From: Catenuloplanes atrovinosus
GTDB taxonomy: Bacteria > Actinomycetota > Actinomycetes > Mycobacteriales > Micromonosporaceae
Assembly (NCBI RefSeq): GCF_031458235.1
Contig: NZ_JAVDYB010000001.1
Location: 744,001-808,000, forward strand
Reading direction: 5' to 3'
Length of the DNA: 64,000 nucleotides
Positions 51,970-60,304 of the stretch are shown here, one piece after another. Position numbers and translations under genes: made by a program. Under the pieces are notes generated by a model. The model did no database searches, was not told the origin of the DNA, and saw nothing but the letters and a program-made list of their open reading frames with translations. Position 1 is the first letter of the stretch. The number at the start of each line of letters is the position of its first letter.

Positions 51970-53232
51970 TCAGGGACGGCCGTTGGCGCCGCACTTGATG
52001 ATCGGGCGGATGCAGTCGTTGACGCGCCGCGCCATCTCCTCCACCGGCCAGGCGTTGAAGAAGTCGCCGTGCATCGTGAACCCGCCACCGGACGCGAGCC
52101 GCAGCCGCGCCGGGTCACCGCTGACCGGGTAGCGCAGCACCTGGCGCAGCTTCGGCACGTGCACCGGGTGGGTGGCCGGGCAGGCCTGGTTCACCGGGTA
52201 CGCCATGTGCGACTTGTGGTCCGGCGAGTCCAGGTCGCGGCCGTTCCAGCACTGCGGGAAGTCCAGGTAGGACTCGAGCATGGTGCCGGACGGGCAGTTC
52301 ACGAAGTCGTGCGACGACCCGACGTGCCCGGCGTGCAGGCAGGACCAGCGCGAGATCGTGTTGTCGCCCGGGCCGGTCGCCCGCGCGTTGCCGGCCACTA
52401 TCCGCAGTCCCAGCGGGATCGGCTGGGTGTTCGCGATGACGTCGTCGCGCACGCCCTCACCCAGGTAGTAGAACGTGACGATGGTCGGCTCGACCGGCAC
52501 GTTGTCCTGGTACAGCGTCGGCACCCAGTACGAGCTCTTGTCCTCGCGCGGGTTGCAGGTGGTCTGCGAGTTGAGCAGGTCGGACAGGTTGGTCATCGCG
52601 TTGGTGACCGTGGCGCCGAAGAAGCTGTGCATGTGCGACGCGCCGGGCATGCCGGGGAAGATGATCGGGTCGTCCGGCAGCCGGTGCGAGTACGGGCAGT
52701 CGGCCAGGAACTCCGCGACCCGCACCACGTTCGGCGGCAGCGACGTGGCCGGCGCGCCACCGGCGCCGAACACCTCGAACTCCCAGACCGAGACGCCGTA
52801 CGCGGTGGCGCGCGCGGTCGTGTACAGCCGCACGTACCGCCCGGTGCCGTTGATCGTGATGCTCTGGTTGCCGCCGGTCGCGTTCGTGGCCGTGTGCACG
52901 GTGGTCCAGGTGTTACCGTCCGCGCTGGTCTGGATCTGGAATCCGCGGGCGTACGCGGCCTCCCAGCTCAGCGCGACGCGACTGATGGTGGCGGACGCGC
53001 CGAGGTCGACGCGCAGCCACTGCGGGTCCGCGGCCGCGGACGACCAGCGGGTGCCGCGGTTGCCGTCCACCGCCGCGCTCGCCGGGAAGGTGCCGGACTC
53101 GGTGGACGAGGCCGCGGCGGTACGCCCCTGGGACAGCAGCGCCTCGGCCGCGTTCGCGGTGGCCGTGGTGACGACCAGGTACGTGCTCAGCAGCCCCAGC
53201 AGCGCGACCCCGAGTGTGATCAGACGTTTCAT
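51970..53232 (-). CDS. Secreted DUF1996 protein with F5/8 type C domain
   Basis: A 420-aa exported protein. Signal peptide about 1-28; an F5/8-C (discoidin/CBM32-like) module about 30-160 (SAAVDGNRGTRWSSAAADPQ, then WLRVDLGASATISRVALSWE); a DUF1996 domain about 170-420 with MPGASHMHSFFGATVTNA, WSCLHAGHVGSSHDFVNCPS and SHMAYPVNQACPATHPVHVP. DUF1996 is common in fungi and actinomycetes beside carbohydrate-active enzymes; its conserved His residues suggest a metal or catalytic site but function is unknown. Starts 15 bases after GH16, in one operon. Confidence 0.9.
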   Translation of the reverse strand: MKRLITLGVALLGLLSTYLVVTTATANAAEALLSQGRTAAASSTESGTFPASAAVDGNRGTRWSSAAADPQWLRVDLGASATISRVALSWEAAYARGFQIQTSADGNTWTTVHTATNATGGNQSITINGTGRYVRLYTTARATAYGVSVWEFEVFGAGGAPATSLPPNVVRVAEFLADCPYSHRLPDDPIIFPGMPGASHMHSFFGATVTNAMTNLSDLLNSQTTCNPREDKSSYWVPTLYQDNVPVEPTIVTFYYLGEGVRDDVIANTQPIPLGLRIVAGNARATGPGDNTISRWSCLHAGHVGSSHDFVNCPSGTMLESYLDFPQCWNGRDLDSPDHKSHMAYPVNQACPATHPVHVPKLRQVLRYPVSGDPARLRLASGGGFTMHGDFFNAWPVEEMARRVNDCIRPIIKCGANGRP

Positions 53233-53247
53233 GCGCGTGCCTTTCGT

Positions 53248-54918
53248 TCACTGGTAGACGCGGACGTAGTCGACGTACATGCGGGACGGGAACGGGGTGG
53301 TGGCGTCCACCGGGCCGGGGAAGTCACCGCCGACCGCGAGGTTGAGGATCAGGTAGAACTGGTGGTCGAAGATCCACGGCCCGCGGGTGGACTCGACCGT
53401 CGCCTTGTCGGCCGTGAACACCAGCCGCCCGTCGAGGAAGAAGCGGATGCCCTTGCTGTCCCATTCGGCGGCCCAGACGTGGAAGTCCTGGGAGAGGTCG
53501 ACGGTGGCGTACTTCTGGCCGTAGCCGGCGGCGCCGTTGTAGGCCGGTGCGTGCAGCGTGGAGTACGCCTCGGAGGTGTTGCGGCCGAGGACCTCCATGA
53601 TGTCGATCTCGCCGTTGTACGGCCACGGCCGCCCGGTGAGGAAGTCCGAGCCCATCATCCAGAACGCCGGCCACAGCCCGTTGCCCTTCGGCACCTTGAC
53701 CCGTGCCTCGATCCGGCCGTACTGCACGTGGAACTTGTTGCTGGTGTTCATGCGGTGCGAGGTGTAGTCGCGCCCGCCTGCGGTCTGCCGCCGCGCCTCG
53801 AGCACCAGTGCGCCGTTGCCGTCCAGTGAGGCGTTCTCGTTGTTCGTGTAGTACTGGACCTCGTTGTTCTGGCCGGTGCCCGGGTCGATCGTCCACTTCG
53901 CCGGGTCCGGCTTGCCGCCGGCGGCGCCGTTGAACTCGTCGCTCCAGACCAGGCGGGTGGCCGGGAAGACCGGGTCGGCGGGCTGCGCCGGGGGCGGTGT
54001 CGGGTTGCCGCCGGTGCCGTACACCTGGAACTCGTAGAGCGAGTAGCCGTACGCGCTGGACCGCGCGGTGCCGTACATCCGCACGTACCGGCCGGTGCCG
54101 CTGACCGTCAGCGTCTCCTTGAAGCCCCGCCCGCTGGTGGTGGAGTAGATGCTGGTCCACGCGTTGCCGTCGGCCGAGACCTGGATCTGGTACGACGTGG
54201 CGTAGGCCGGGTCCCACTGGAGCACGACCTGGCTGATCTGCGCGGTGGCACCCAGGTCCACCGCGATCCAGCCCGGGTCCACCCAGCCGTTCGTGGAGCT
54301 GGTCGCCCACCGGCTGGCCGGGTCCCGGTCGAACGCCTTGTCCGGCGTGCACTCCCAGCAGTTCGCGTCGCTCTGGCTGGTCGACGCGGTGCCGGGCTTG
54401 CCGTAGGAGAGCAGCGTGGCCGCGCCGGACGTGGTGCCGCCGAACACCTGGAACTCCCACAGCGACACGCCCCACTGGGTGGCCCGCGCGGTGGTGTGCA
54501 CCCGTACGTACCGCCCGGTGCCGGTGACCGCGATGCTCTGGTTGCCGCCGGTCGCGTTCGTCGCGCTGTGCACCGTGGTCCAGCTGTTGCCGTCGGAGGA
54601 GGTCTGTAGCTGGAACGAGGTGGCGTACGCGGCCTCCCAGGAGAGCGAGACCCGGCTGATCGCGGTGGCCGCGCCGAGGTCCACGCGCAACCACTGCGGG
54701 TCGCCGATCGCGCTGGACCAGCGCGTGCCGCCGTCGCCGTCCACGGCCGCGCTCGCCGGGAACGTGGCGGACTCGGAGGACGAGGCGGTGACCGGCCGTC
54801 CCTGGGAGAGCAGCGTCTCCGCGGCCTGCGCGGCCGGGCCGGAGACGACGAGGTAGCCGCCGAGCAGGGCGGCGACGGCGGTGGCGATCCCGGCCACGCG
54901 CCATCGGGGTGGGGACAT
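53248..54918 (-). CDS. Secreted GH16 beta-glucanase with two F5/8 type C domains
   Basis: A 556-aa exoenzyme. Signal about 1-33; two F5/8-C carbohydrate-binding-type modules (about 35-160 and 165-302); a TPPPAQPADP linker; GH16 catalytic domain about 318-556 with LVWSDEFNG at its start and the catalytic GEIDIMEVLG (Glu437, Asp439, Glu442). Probably an endo-1,3(4)-beta-glucanase (laminarinase-like); agarase or other GH16 activity cannot be excluded. AGAGGAG precedes ATG. First gene of the operon, behind a TTGACA promoter and three operators. Confidence 0.93.
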   Translation of the reverse strand: MSPPRWRVAGIATAVAALLGGYLVVSGPAAQAAETLLSQGRPVTASSSESATFPASAAVDGDGGTRWSSAIGDPQWLRVDLGAATAISRVSLSWEAAYATSFQLQTSSDGNSWTTVHSATNATGGNQSIAVTGTGRYVRVHTTARATQWGVSLWEFQVFGGTTSGAATLLSYGKPGTASTSQSDANCWECTPDKAFDRDPASRWATSSTNGWVDPGWIAVDLGATAQISQVVLQWDPAYATSYQIQVSADGNAWTSIYSTTSGRGFKETLTVSGTGRYVRMYGTARSSAYGYSLYEFQVYGTGGNPTPPPAQPADPVFPATRLVWSDEFNGAAGGKPDPAKWTIDPGTGQNNEVQYYTNNENASLDGNGALVLEARRQTAGGRDYTSHRMNTSNKFHVQYGRIEARVKVPKGNGLWPAFWMMGSDFLTGRPWPYNGEIDIMEVLGRNTSEAYSTLHAPAYNGAAGYGQKYATVDLSQDFHVWAAEWDSKGIRFFLDGRLVFTADKATVESTRGPWIFDHQFYLILNLAVGGDFPGPVDATTPFPSRMYVDYVRVYQ

Positions 54919-54940
54919 GTGGACTCCTCTGAGGGGGGCG

Positions 54941-54954
54941 GGGGAGCGCTCTTG
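54941..54954. promoter_or_regulatory. LacI-type operator 1
   Basis: GGGGAGCGCTCTTG, centred on AGCGCT, 23 bases upstream of the GH16 start. Half-sites match the GGGAGCGCTCCC pattern of CebR-like repressors imperfectly on the right side. Confidence 0.6.
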
Positions 54955-54992
54955 TGTCCGGCCGATGTCGGTGGCGTTTCATCGTCATGTCG

Positions 54993-55004
54993 GAGAGCGC
55001 TCTC
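54993..55004. promoter_or_regulatory. LacI-type operator 2
   Basis: GAGAGCGCTCTC, a perfect 12-bp palindrome, lies right after the -10 element of the GH16 promoter, at the expected transcription start. Repressor binding here would block initiation. Confidence 0.75.
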
Positions 55005-55013
55005 TTGTCGTGT

Positions 55014-55042
55014 ACTGTGACTCCGTTCACCGTTTGTGTCAA
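55014..55042 (-). promoter_or_regulatory. Promoter of the GH16 operon
   Basis: On the - strand a perfect -35 TTGACA (complement of 55037-55042) is followed after 17 bases by CACAGT (complement of 55014-55019). Operator 2 sits just downstream and operator 3 just upstream. Confidence 0.65.
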
Positions 55043-55060
55043 TAGTTCGGTGTCGATCCG

Positions 55061-55074
55061 GGGGAGCGCTCTCC
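55061..55074. promoter_or_regulatory. LacI-type operator 3
   Basis: GGGGAGCGCTCTCC, centred on AGCGCT. It lies upstream of the GH16 -35 element and 57 bases before the rightward reductase gene, so it could also allow looping between repressor dimers or touch the divergent promoter. Confidence 0.6.
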
Positions 55075-55130
55075 AGTGCGGTGCCCGTTTCCCGGTGTCG
55101 CGGGCCCGCCGGGCGGGCATCATTGCAGGC

Positions 55131-56162
55131 ATGGCCACCGAGTCGCAGCAAGGCGCCTACGTCAACCCCACGGGCGAGTTCGCCCGCGACCAGCGGTACA
55201 TCACCACCCGGATCACCCGCGACGGCCGCGACGGCTGGCCGGTGGAGCCGGGCCGCTACCGGCTCATCGTCAGCCGCGCCTGCCCGTGGGCGAACCGGTC
55301 CATCATCGTGCGCCGGCTGCTCGGCCTCGAGGACGTCATCTCGATGGGCATCGCCGGCCCCACCCACGACGCCCGTAGCTGGACGTTCGACCTGGACCCG
55401 GGCGGCGTCGACCCGGTCCTCAAGATCGAGCGCCTGCAGGAGGCGTTCTTCAAGCGCGTCCCCGGGTACGAGCGGGGGATCACGGTGCCGGCCATCGTGG
55501 ACGTGCCGACCGGGCAGGTGGTCACGAACGACTTCGCCCAGATCACGCTGGACATGTCACTGGAGTGGGCCGACCATCACCGCCCCGGCGCGCCGGCGCT
55601 GTATCCGGAGGAGCTCCGGCCGGAGATCGACGCGGTGAATCAGCGCGTGTTCAAGGACGTCAACAACGGGGTGTACCGGTGCGGGTTCGCCGGCACGCAG
55701 GAGGCGTACGAGTCCGCCTACACCCGGCTCTTCGACGCGCTCGACTGGCTCTCGGCACGGCTGTCCACCCAGCGGTACCTGGTCGGTGACACGATCACCG
55801 AGGCGGACGTGCGGCTGTTCACCACGCTGGCCCGCTTCGACGCGGTCTACCACGGGCACTTCAAGTGCAACCGGAGCAAGCTGTCGGAGATGCCGGTGCT
55901 GTGGGCGTACGCCCGCGATCTCTTCCAGACGCCCGGTTTCGGTGACACGACCGACTTCGTCCACATCAAGCGCCACTACTACGAGGTCCATCGCGACATC
56001 AACCCGACCGGCATCGTGCCGGCCGGCCCGGACCTGGCCAACTGGCTCACCCCCCACGGCCGTGAGGCGCTCGGCGGCCACCCCTTCGGCAACGGCACCC
56101 CGCCCGGCCCTCCCTCTCCCGCCGACACCGTCCCCGCCGCCCACACCCCGCTCCCCGCCTGA
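55131..56162 (+). CDS. Glutathionyl-hydroquinone reductase (YqjG/ECM4 family)
   Basis: A 343-aa glutathione-transferase-fold enzyme. The active-site Cys is in SRACPWANRSIIVRRLLGLE; other family marks are GVYRCGFAGTQEAYESAY, DVRLFTTLARFDAVYHGHFKCN and FVHIKRHYYEVHRDINPTGIVP. The family reduces glutathionyl-hydroquinones; actinomycetes lack glutathione, so mycothiol or another thiol is the likely partner (inference). The Pro-rich tail (about 318-343) is an extension. ATG 55131 starts the domain. Confidence 0.92.
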   Translation: MATESQQGAYVNPTGEFARDQRYITTRITRDGRDGWPVEPGRYRLIVSRACPWANRSIIVRRLLGLEDVISMGIAGPTHDARSWTFDLDPGGVDPVLKIERLQEAFFKRVPGYERGITVPAIVDVPTGQVVTNDFAQITLDMSLEWADHHRPGAPALYPEELRPEIDAVNQRVFKDVNNGVYRCGFAGTQEAYESAYTRLFDALDWLSARLSTQRYLVGDTITEADVRLFTTLARFDAVYHGHFKCNRSKLSEMPVLWAYARDLFQTPGFGDTTDFVHIKRHYYEVHRDINPTGIVPAGPDLANWLTPHGREALGGHPFGNGTPPGPPSPADTVPAAHTPLPA

Positions 56163-56215
56163 CCCCGTCCCCGGTGCGATGCGCGGCCCGTGCGGTCGCC
56201 GCGCCGCTGCTCGCC

Positions 56216-56297
56216 CCCGTCCGCGTCGATCCGGGCCGAAATCGCGTGATCGAAGATCGAACCGCGGGAGTCGGCCCCGGATCGACGCGGACGGGGT
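56216..56297. terminator. Large inverted repeat between convergent genes
   Basis: Arms of about 25 bases (56216-56240 and 56272-56297) pair with one single-base bulge around a 31-base loop. The loop itself holds GATCGAAGATC-like short inverted pieces. It probably terminates both the reductase and the transporter genes, though loop and arm length are unusual for that. Confidence 0.65.
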
Positions 56298-56313
56298 GGG
56301 GAGGCGACCACGT

Positions 56314-57735
56314 CTAACCCAGCCAGGCCGCGAGCCTTCCGCCCTGCTGCCAGAGCGTCAGAGCGGAGAACACCCCGAAGAGCAGCACCGACCACACCAG
56401 CGCCGCCACCCGGTACGCCCGGGGACGGATCTCCGGCGGGAGGACGCGGCGGTTGAGGAGAAGCAGCAGGATCGAGTAGATGAACATCATCAGGCCGCCC
56501 ACGCACGCGGCGATCACCAGCAGCGGCAGCGGCTGGTTGAGTCCGGCCAGCAGGATGATGATGCCGATCGCGACCAGGCCCCAGACCAGCGCGAAGTAGA
56601 TGCGGTTCTCGGATCGGCCGCGCAGGTAGGACGTCTTGAGCACGTCGGCGGCGAGGCGGCTGGTGTAGTCGACGATGCCCATCGCGGCGGCGAACAGGGA
56701 GAGCGCGCCGATCGCCCAGAACAGCGTGCCGAACCAGCCGCCGACGGTGGACTTGAGCGCCTCGCCCTCGATGCGGAGGAACTCGACGCTGTTGGCGAGC
56801 CCGGGCGTGCCGTAGACGGTGGAGTACGCGAGCAGCGACATCAGCGTGATGGTGACGAACGAGATCAGGCCGAACGTGAGCGCCTGCTCCTGGTTGGCGA
56901 GCCGCCACCAGCGGCGCCACCGGGACAGGTTCTCCGCGTCCGGCTCGAAGATGAACCCGGTGGAGGGCGCGGCCTCCTCGGCCCCGGTGACCGGGCTGAC
57001 CAGGCGCGGGACGTAGCTGCCCATGCCGTAGCCCTTGTCCCGGATCCAGTTCGACTGGCAGAGGTTCTGGCCGCCGCCGGCGCCCGCGAAGACCAGCGCG
57101 GACAGCATCAGCGCGAAGCCCAGCTCGGTGGGGAACTGCGGCGCGGTGACGGTGGACGGCAGCTCGGCCCAGGCGTCCGCGGTGATCGCGAAGCCGATGG
57201 CGACCACGATGAACAGTCCGACCAGGATGACCTTGACGCTCTCGATGCCCTCCAGCGCCGTGTAGATCACCGGGGCCAGCGTGAGGGTCACGCCGATCAG
57301 CAACAGCATGCCGATCGCGATCCAGGTGGCGCTGCCGCCGAACAGGTAGGTGACCATCGTCGCCGAGCTGGTCGCCCAGCCGGGCCAGAGGTTCGCGAAG
57401 TACACCATGATCGCGAAGACCAGGCCCCAGTGCCGCCAGAACCGGGAGAAGCCGGTGAGCGCGGTCTCGCCGGTGGCCAGCGTGTAGCGCTCGATCTCCA
57501 TGTTGAGGAACCACTGCGTCACGATGCCGACAGCCGCGGCCCAGAGGAAGACGAGCCCGACCTGCGAGGCTATATATGGGAAGAGCACGAACTCGCCCGA
57601 GGCCAGACCGACGCCGGCGGCGACCACGCCGGGCCCGATCACCCGCCGGGCCGACGAGGGTGGTGGCGGCAGCTCCCGGACCACGACCCGGGGTAGGTGG
57701 CGTGCCGGGAAACGATCGGCTGCGGTCTGCGTCAC
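56314..57735 (-). CDS. Nramp-like multi-pass transporter
   Basis: A 473-aa membrane protein with about eleven helices in the LeuT/APC fold. It resembles Nramp-family proteins (GPGVVAAGVGLASGEFVLFPYI in helix 1; AGAGGGQNLCQSNWIRDKGYG around helix 6). The metal-binding DPGN of helix 1 and MPH of helix 6 in true Nramp are not present, so manganese or iron transport is doubtful. A distinct substrate in an Nramp-related branch is likely. It is monocistronic. Confidence 0.75.
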   Translation of the reverse strand: MTQTAADRFPARHLPRVVVRELPPPPSSARRVIGPGVVAAGVGLASGEFVLFPYIASQVGLVFLWAAAVGIVTQWFLNMEIERYTLATGETALTGFSRFWRHWGLVFAIMVYFANLWPGWATSSATMVTYLFGGSATWIAIGMLLLIGVTLTLAPVIYTALEGIESVKVILVGLFIVVAIGFAITADAWAELPSTVTAPQFPTELGFALMLSALVFAGAGGGQNLCQSNWIRDKGYGMGSYVPRLVSPVTGAEEAAPSTGFIFEPDAENLSRWRRWWRLANQEQALTFGLISFVTITLMSLLAYSTVYGTPGLANSVEFLRIEGEALKSTVGGWFGTLFWAIGALSLFAAAMGIVDYTSRLAADVLKTSYLRGRSENRIYFALVWGLVAIGIIILLAGLNQPLPLLVIAACVGGLMMFIYSILLLLLNRRVLPPEIRPRAYRVAALVWSVLLFGVFSALTLWQQGGRLAAWLG

Positions 57736-57923
57736 GGCGGTCCCTTTCGCGCTGCGGGAATGGGTCGCCCTCTATACCCTCGACGAAATCCGGCCGAAAC
57801 GTAGCGGTGTCTTGATCTCGGGCATTACGCGATGTTCACCACATTTGTCCCGAGTGTCGGATGGTGCGCAGCACCGCGGAGCCGGAGCCCGGACGATGTG
57901 CTAACCCGGCGGAAAGGCCCTTC

Positions 57924-58364
57924 ATGATCGAGTACCCGCTTGCCGCGCAGCAGATGACGTTCGTGGTCACCCTGCTGGCGCTGATCGTGGGTCACCAGCT
58001 CGGCGATCACGTGATGCAGACCGACCACCAGGCCGCGAACAAGGCCGGCCGGGGCCGCGCCGCGATCACCGCCATGCTCGGGCACCTCACCGCCTACCAC
58101 GCCACCATCGGCATCGTGCTCTTCGTGACCGCGTGGGCGCTGCACCTCCAGCTCACCTGGCTCGGCGTCACCGCGGGCTTCCTGTTCAGCATCGTCACCC
58201 ACGCCATCCTGGACCGCCGCGCCGTCGTCCGCCTCGTCCTGCAGCACACCGGCTCGCGCCAGTTCGCCGACCAGACCACCCCGGTCTGCGGCATGTACGT
58301 CGCCGACCAGTCCCTCCACTGGGCCTGCCTGCTGGTCTCCGCGCTCCTGATGGCGCGTCTCTAG
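57924..58364 (+). CDS. DUF3307-like membrane protein
   Basis: A 146-aa protein with about four helices. GHQLGDHVMQTDHQAANKAG and MLGHLTAYHA match the pattern of DUF3307 (aDfxLQtdwxAxxK, HxxxYh), a family of unknown function. GGAAAGG lies about 5-6 bases before ATG 57924. It ends at a shared terminator. Confidence 0.7.
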   Translation: MIEYPLAAQQMTFVVTLLALIVGHQLGDHVMQTDHQAANKAGRGRAAITAMLGHLTAYHATIGIVLFVTAWALHLQLTWLGVTAGFLFSIVTHAILDRRAVVRLVLQHTGSRQFADQTTPVCGMYVADQSLHWACLLVSALLMARL

Positions 58365-58430
58365 ATCCACACCTGGTGTCTCCCGCGTCCCGCGGGAGCC
58401 GGCCGCACGAGCCGTGCCGGGTGACGAAAG

Positions 58431-58462
58431 GCCCGGGGCGGAGCGGTGGCTCCACCCCGGGC
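58431..58462. terminator. Bidirectional terminator
   Basis: GCCCGGGGCGGAGC and GCTCCACCCCGGGC pair over 14 bases with one C-A mismatch around GGTG. It separates the convergent DUF3307-like and YggT genes. Confidence 0.8.
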
Positions 58463-58484
58463 CACCCAACCCCGGGAACGACTG

Positions 58485-58751
58485 TCAGATGAAGGCCTGG
58501 AGCAGGACGACGACGGCGAAGACCACGATGAAGGAGAGGTCGATGCCGACCGCGCCCAGGCGGACCGGAGGCAGGATGCGGCGGACCGGGGCGAGGACGG
58601 GCTCGGTGACCGCGTGCACGACGCGGGTGGCGCGGTCGCGGAACGAGCCGGGCATCGACGGGCCGGCCAGCACCGTGCTCCAGTCGAGCAGGGCGCGGGC
58701 GATGAGCAGGAACTGGAACAGCAGCAGGACCGTGCTGATCAGGGCGAGCAT
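58485..58751 (-). CDS. YggT family membrane protein
   Basis: An 88-aa protein with two helices. ARALLDWSTVLAG and AVTEPVLAPVRRILPPVRLG fit the YggT family motif (RxxxxW ... TEPxLxPxRRxxP). In actinomycetes YggT usually lies beside sepF and divIVA; here it is a stand-alone copy. GGGAGG precedes ATG. Confidence 0.88.
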   Translation of the reverse strand: MLALISTVLLLFQFLLIARALLDWSTVLAGPSMPGSFRDRATRVVHAVTEPVLAPVRRILPPVRLGAVGIDLSFIVVFAVVVLLQAFI

Positions 58752-58814
58752 GGTGACCTCCCGGGTACGTCACCCAAGAGTGCGGCACCTTCCTGAGTGC
58801 CGCCTGTGAGCGGC

Positions 58815-59372
58815 TCAGCCCCAGTTGTACGTGTGCCGCAGCACGCCCGCGATCCGGTCGAAGCGGGGGCGGTCCAGGATCGCGCCCTCGCGCCGGATGC
58901 CGTCCTCCCGCACCTGGATGACCCGGTCGAGCCGGACGAAGCTGGGCCGCTTCTCCCGGTCCCAGTCGCCGGGGCCGAGCGCCAGCCAGTGCCGCTGGCC
59001 CTGGCGCTCGCTCTGGCTGGAGAGCATCAGGCCGAGCAGCACCGCGCCGTCCCGGCCGACGACCAGCACCGGGCGGTCCTTGCCCTGCGACGCGTCCTCC
59101 TCGTACGCGACCCAGGTCCAGACGATCTCGCCCGGGTCGGCCCGGCCGTCCAGCTCCGGCGAATAGACCAGCTGGCGGCCCCGGCGGATGCGCGCGGTGG
59201 CGGGCGTGGGGCGCGCGGGACGGCCCTCGCGGCCGGTGCCGGGCCGCGCGGTGGGGCGGCCGGTCAGCCGCCGGGTCAGGTGCGCCGCGTTCGCGCGCAG
59301 ACCTCCGGTGCGCTGACCGGGCACGGACGAGCCGGTGAGCCTGGATGTGATGCCCTGCAAGATTCCCGCCAC
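58815..59372 (-). CDS. PemK/MazF-like protein without antitoxin
   Basis: A 185-aa protein. Residues about 65-185 form a PemK/MazF-type barrel (PGEIVWTWVAYEEDASQGKD, then RPVLVVGRD); the first 60 residues are basic and variable (SRLTGSSVPGQRTGGLRANA). No antitoxin gene lies next to it, and MazF catalytic residues cannot be confirmed, so it may not be a toxin. Such lone long-form PemK proteins are common in actinomycetes. GTG start. It reads in the same direction as, and 63 bases upstream of, yggT. Confidence 0.78.
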   Translation of the reverse strand: MAGILQGITSRLTGSSVPGQRTGGLRANAAHLTRRLTGRPTARPGTGREGRPARPTPATARIRRGRQLVYSPELDGRADPGEIVWTWVAYEEDASQGKDRPVLVVGRDGAVLLGLMLSSQSERQGQRHWLALGPGDWDREKRPSFVRLDRVIQVREDGIRREGAILDRPRFDRIAGVLRHTYNWG

Positions 59373-59421
59373 GGCAGCACCCTACGACGCACCCGCCAGG
59401 TCCGCGCGGCCCGGGGCCGGG

Positions 59422-60189
59422 CTACTTCGCGGCGTAACCGGTGACGGACGGCGTGTAGGTGGCGATCGAGGTCTGGCCGTACGCGTCGGTGACCCGGTAG
59501 CGGACCGGCGGGACCGGCCCGGGGGCGGCGCCGCGCGCGGGCGTGAAGGTCACGTACCCGGCCGCGGAGATGAGCGTCGGGTCGAACGGGCGGTCCGCCT
59601 CCGCGGACACGCCGGAGATCGCGGTCAGCGAGAACTCGCCGCGCGCGGTGGCCGGCGCCGGGATCTCCGCGCCGGCCGCGTCGACGTAGCCGATCCCGGC
59701 GCCGGGCGGCAGCAACACCTCCACCGACTGTTGCTTGCCCGGGGCCCCGGCGCTGGTCAGGTCCTTGAGCGCGGGCGGTGCCGGGCGGGTGACGGTCGCG
59801 GTGTACGTGGTGGTGTGCCGCTCCCCGGCCGGGTCGGTGAGCTCGATCGTCACCGGGTCCGCCGTGCCGACGAAGCCCAGCGTCGGCGTGTAGCTGATCC
59901 GGTTCGCCGACTCGCGCGCGTAGAAGCCGTTCGGCACGACCACGCAGCAGGGGTAGTCCGGGTGCCGGTTCGCCAACTGCATCGTCCAGCCCTCCGGGAC
60001 CACGACCGTGACCTCCTGCTTCACCAGGCCGGCCGCGGTGGAGGCGAGCGGGGCCCAGACCGGCGCGAGCTCGGTGGCCCCCGCGGCCGGGGCGGCGGCC
60101 GCGGGGGAGGCGGCGAGCAGCGGCAGCGCGAGCGCGGGCGCGGCGAGCACGGCGGCGGTGGCGACGGTCAGCGATCTTGGAGTGGGCAC
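59422..60189 (-). CDS. Secreted protein with Ig/cadherin-like beta domains
   Basis: A 255-aa exported protein. Signal peptide about 1-32 (VATAAVLAAPALALPLLAAS). The mature part has two or three beta-rich domains with RISYTPTLGFVGTADPVTIE and GYVTFTPARG, similar to bacterial Ig-like CshA-type or cadherin-like repeats (VTFTPxxGFxG). A Cys-Cys pair (YPCCVVV) is unusual. Function unknown; probably a surface or matrix protein. GTG start at 60189. Confidence 0.75.
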   Translation of the reverse strand: MPTPRSLTVATAAVLAAPALALPLLAASPAAAAPAAGATELAPVWAPLASTAAGLVKQEVTVVVPEGWTMQLANRHPDYPCCVVVPNGFYARESANRISYTPTLGFVGTADPVTIELTDPAGERHTTTYTATVTRPAPPALKDLTSAGAPGKQQSVEVLLPPGAGIGYVDAAGAEIPAPATARGEFSLTAISGVSAEADRPFDPTLISAAGYVTFTPARGAAPGPVPPVRYRVTDAYGQTSIATYTPSVTGYAAK

Positions 60190-60261
60190 AGGCCCAGGAT
60201 AAACGCCGATAAGCCGGCTACCGGCGCAAACACCGGGGGAGTCGGCCCATAAAACCCGTCC

Positions 60262-60291
60262 GGGGGTACGCCAGATGCCTGGCGTACCCCC
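60262..60291 (-). terminator. Terminator of the penicillin-binding protein gene
   Basis: A perfect 13-bp stem (GGGGGTACGCCAG with CTGGCGTACCCCC) and a 4-base loop, 14 bases after the PBP stop, followed on the - strand by GGACGGGTTTTAT. Confidence 0.88.
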
Positions 60292-60304
60292 GATCGGGCT
60301 CGCG

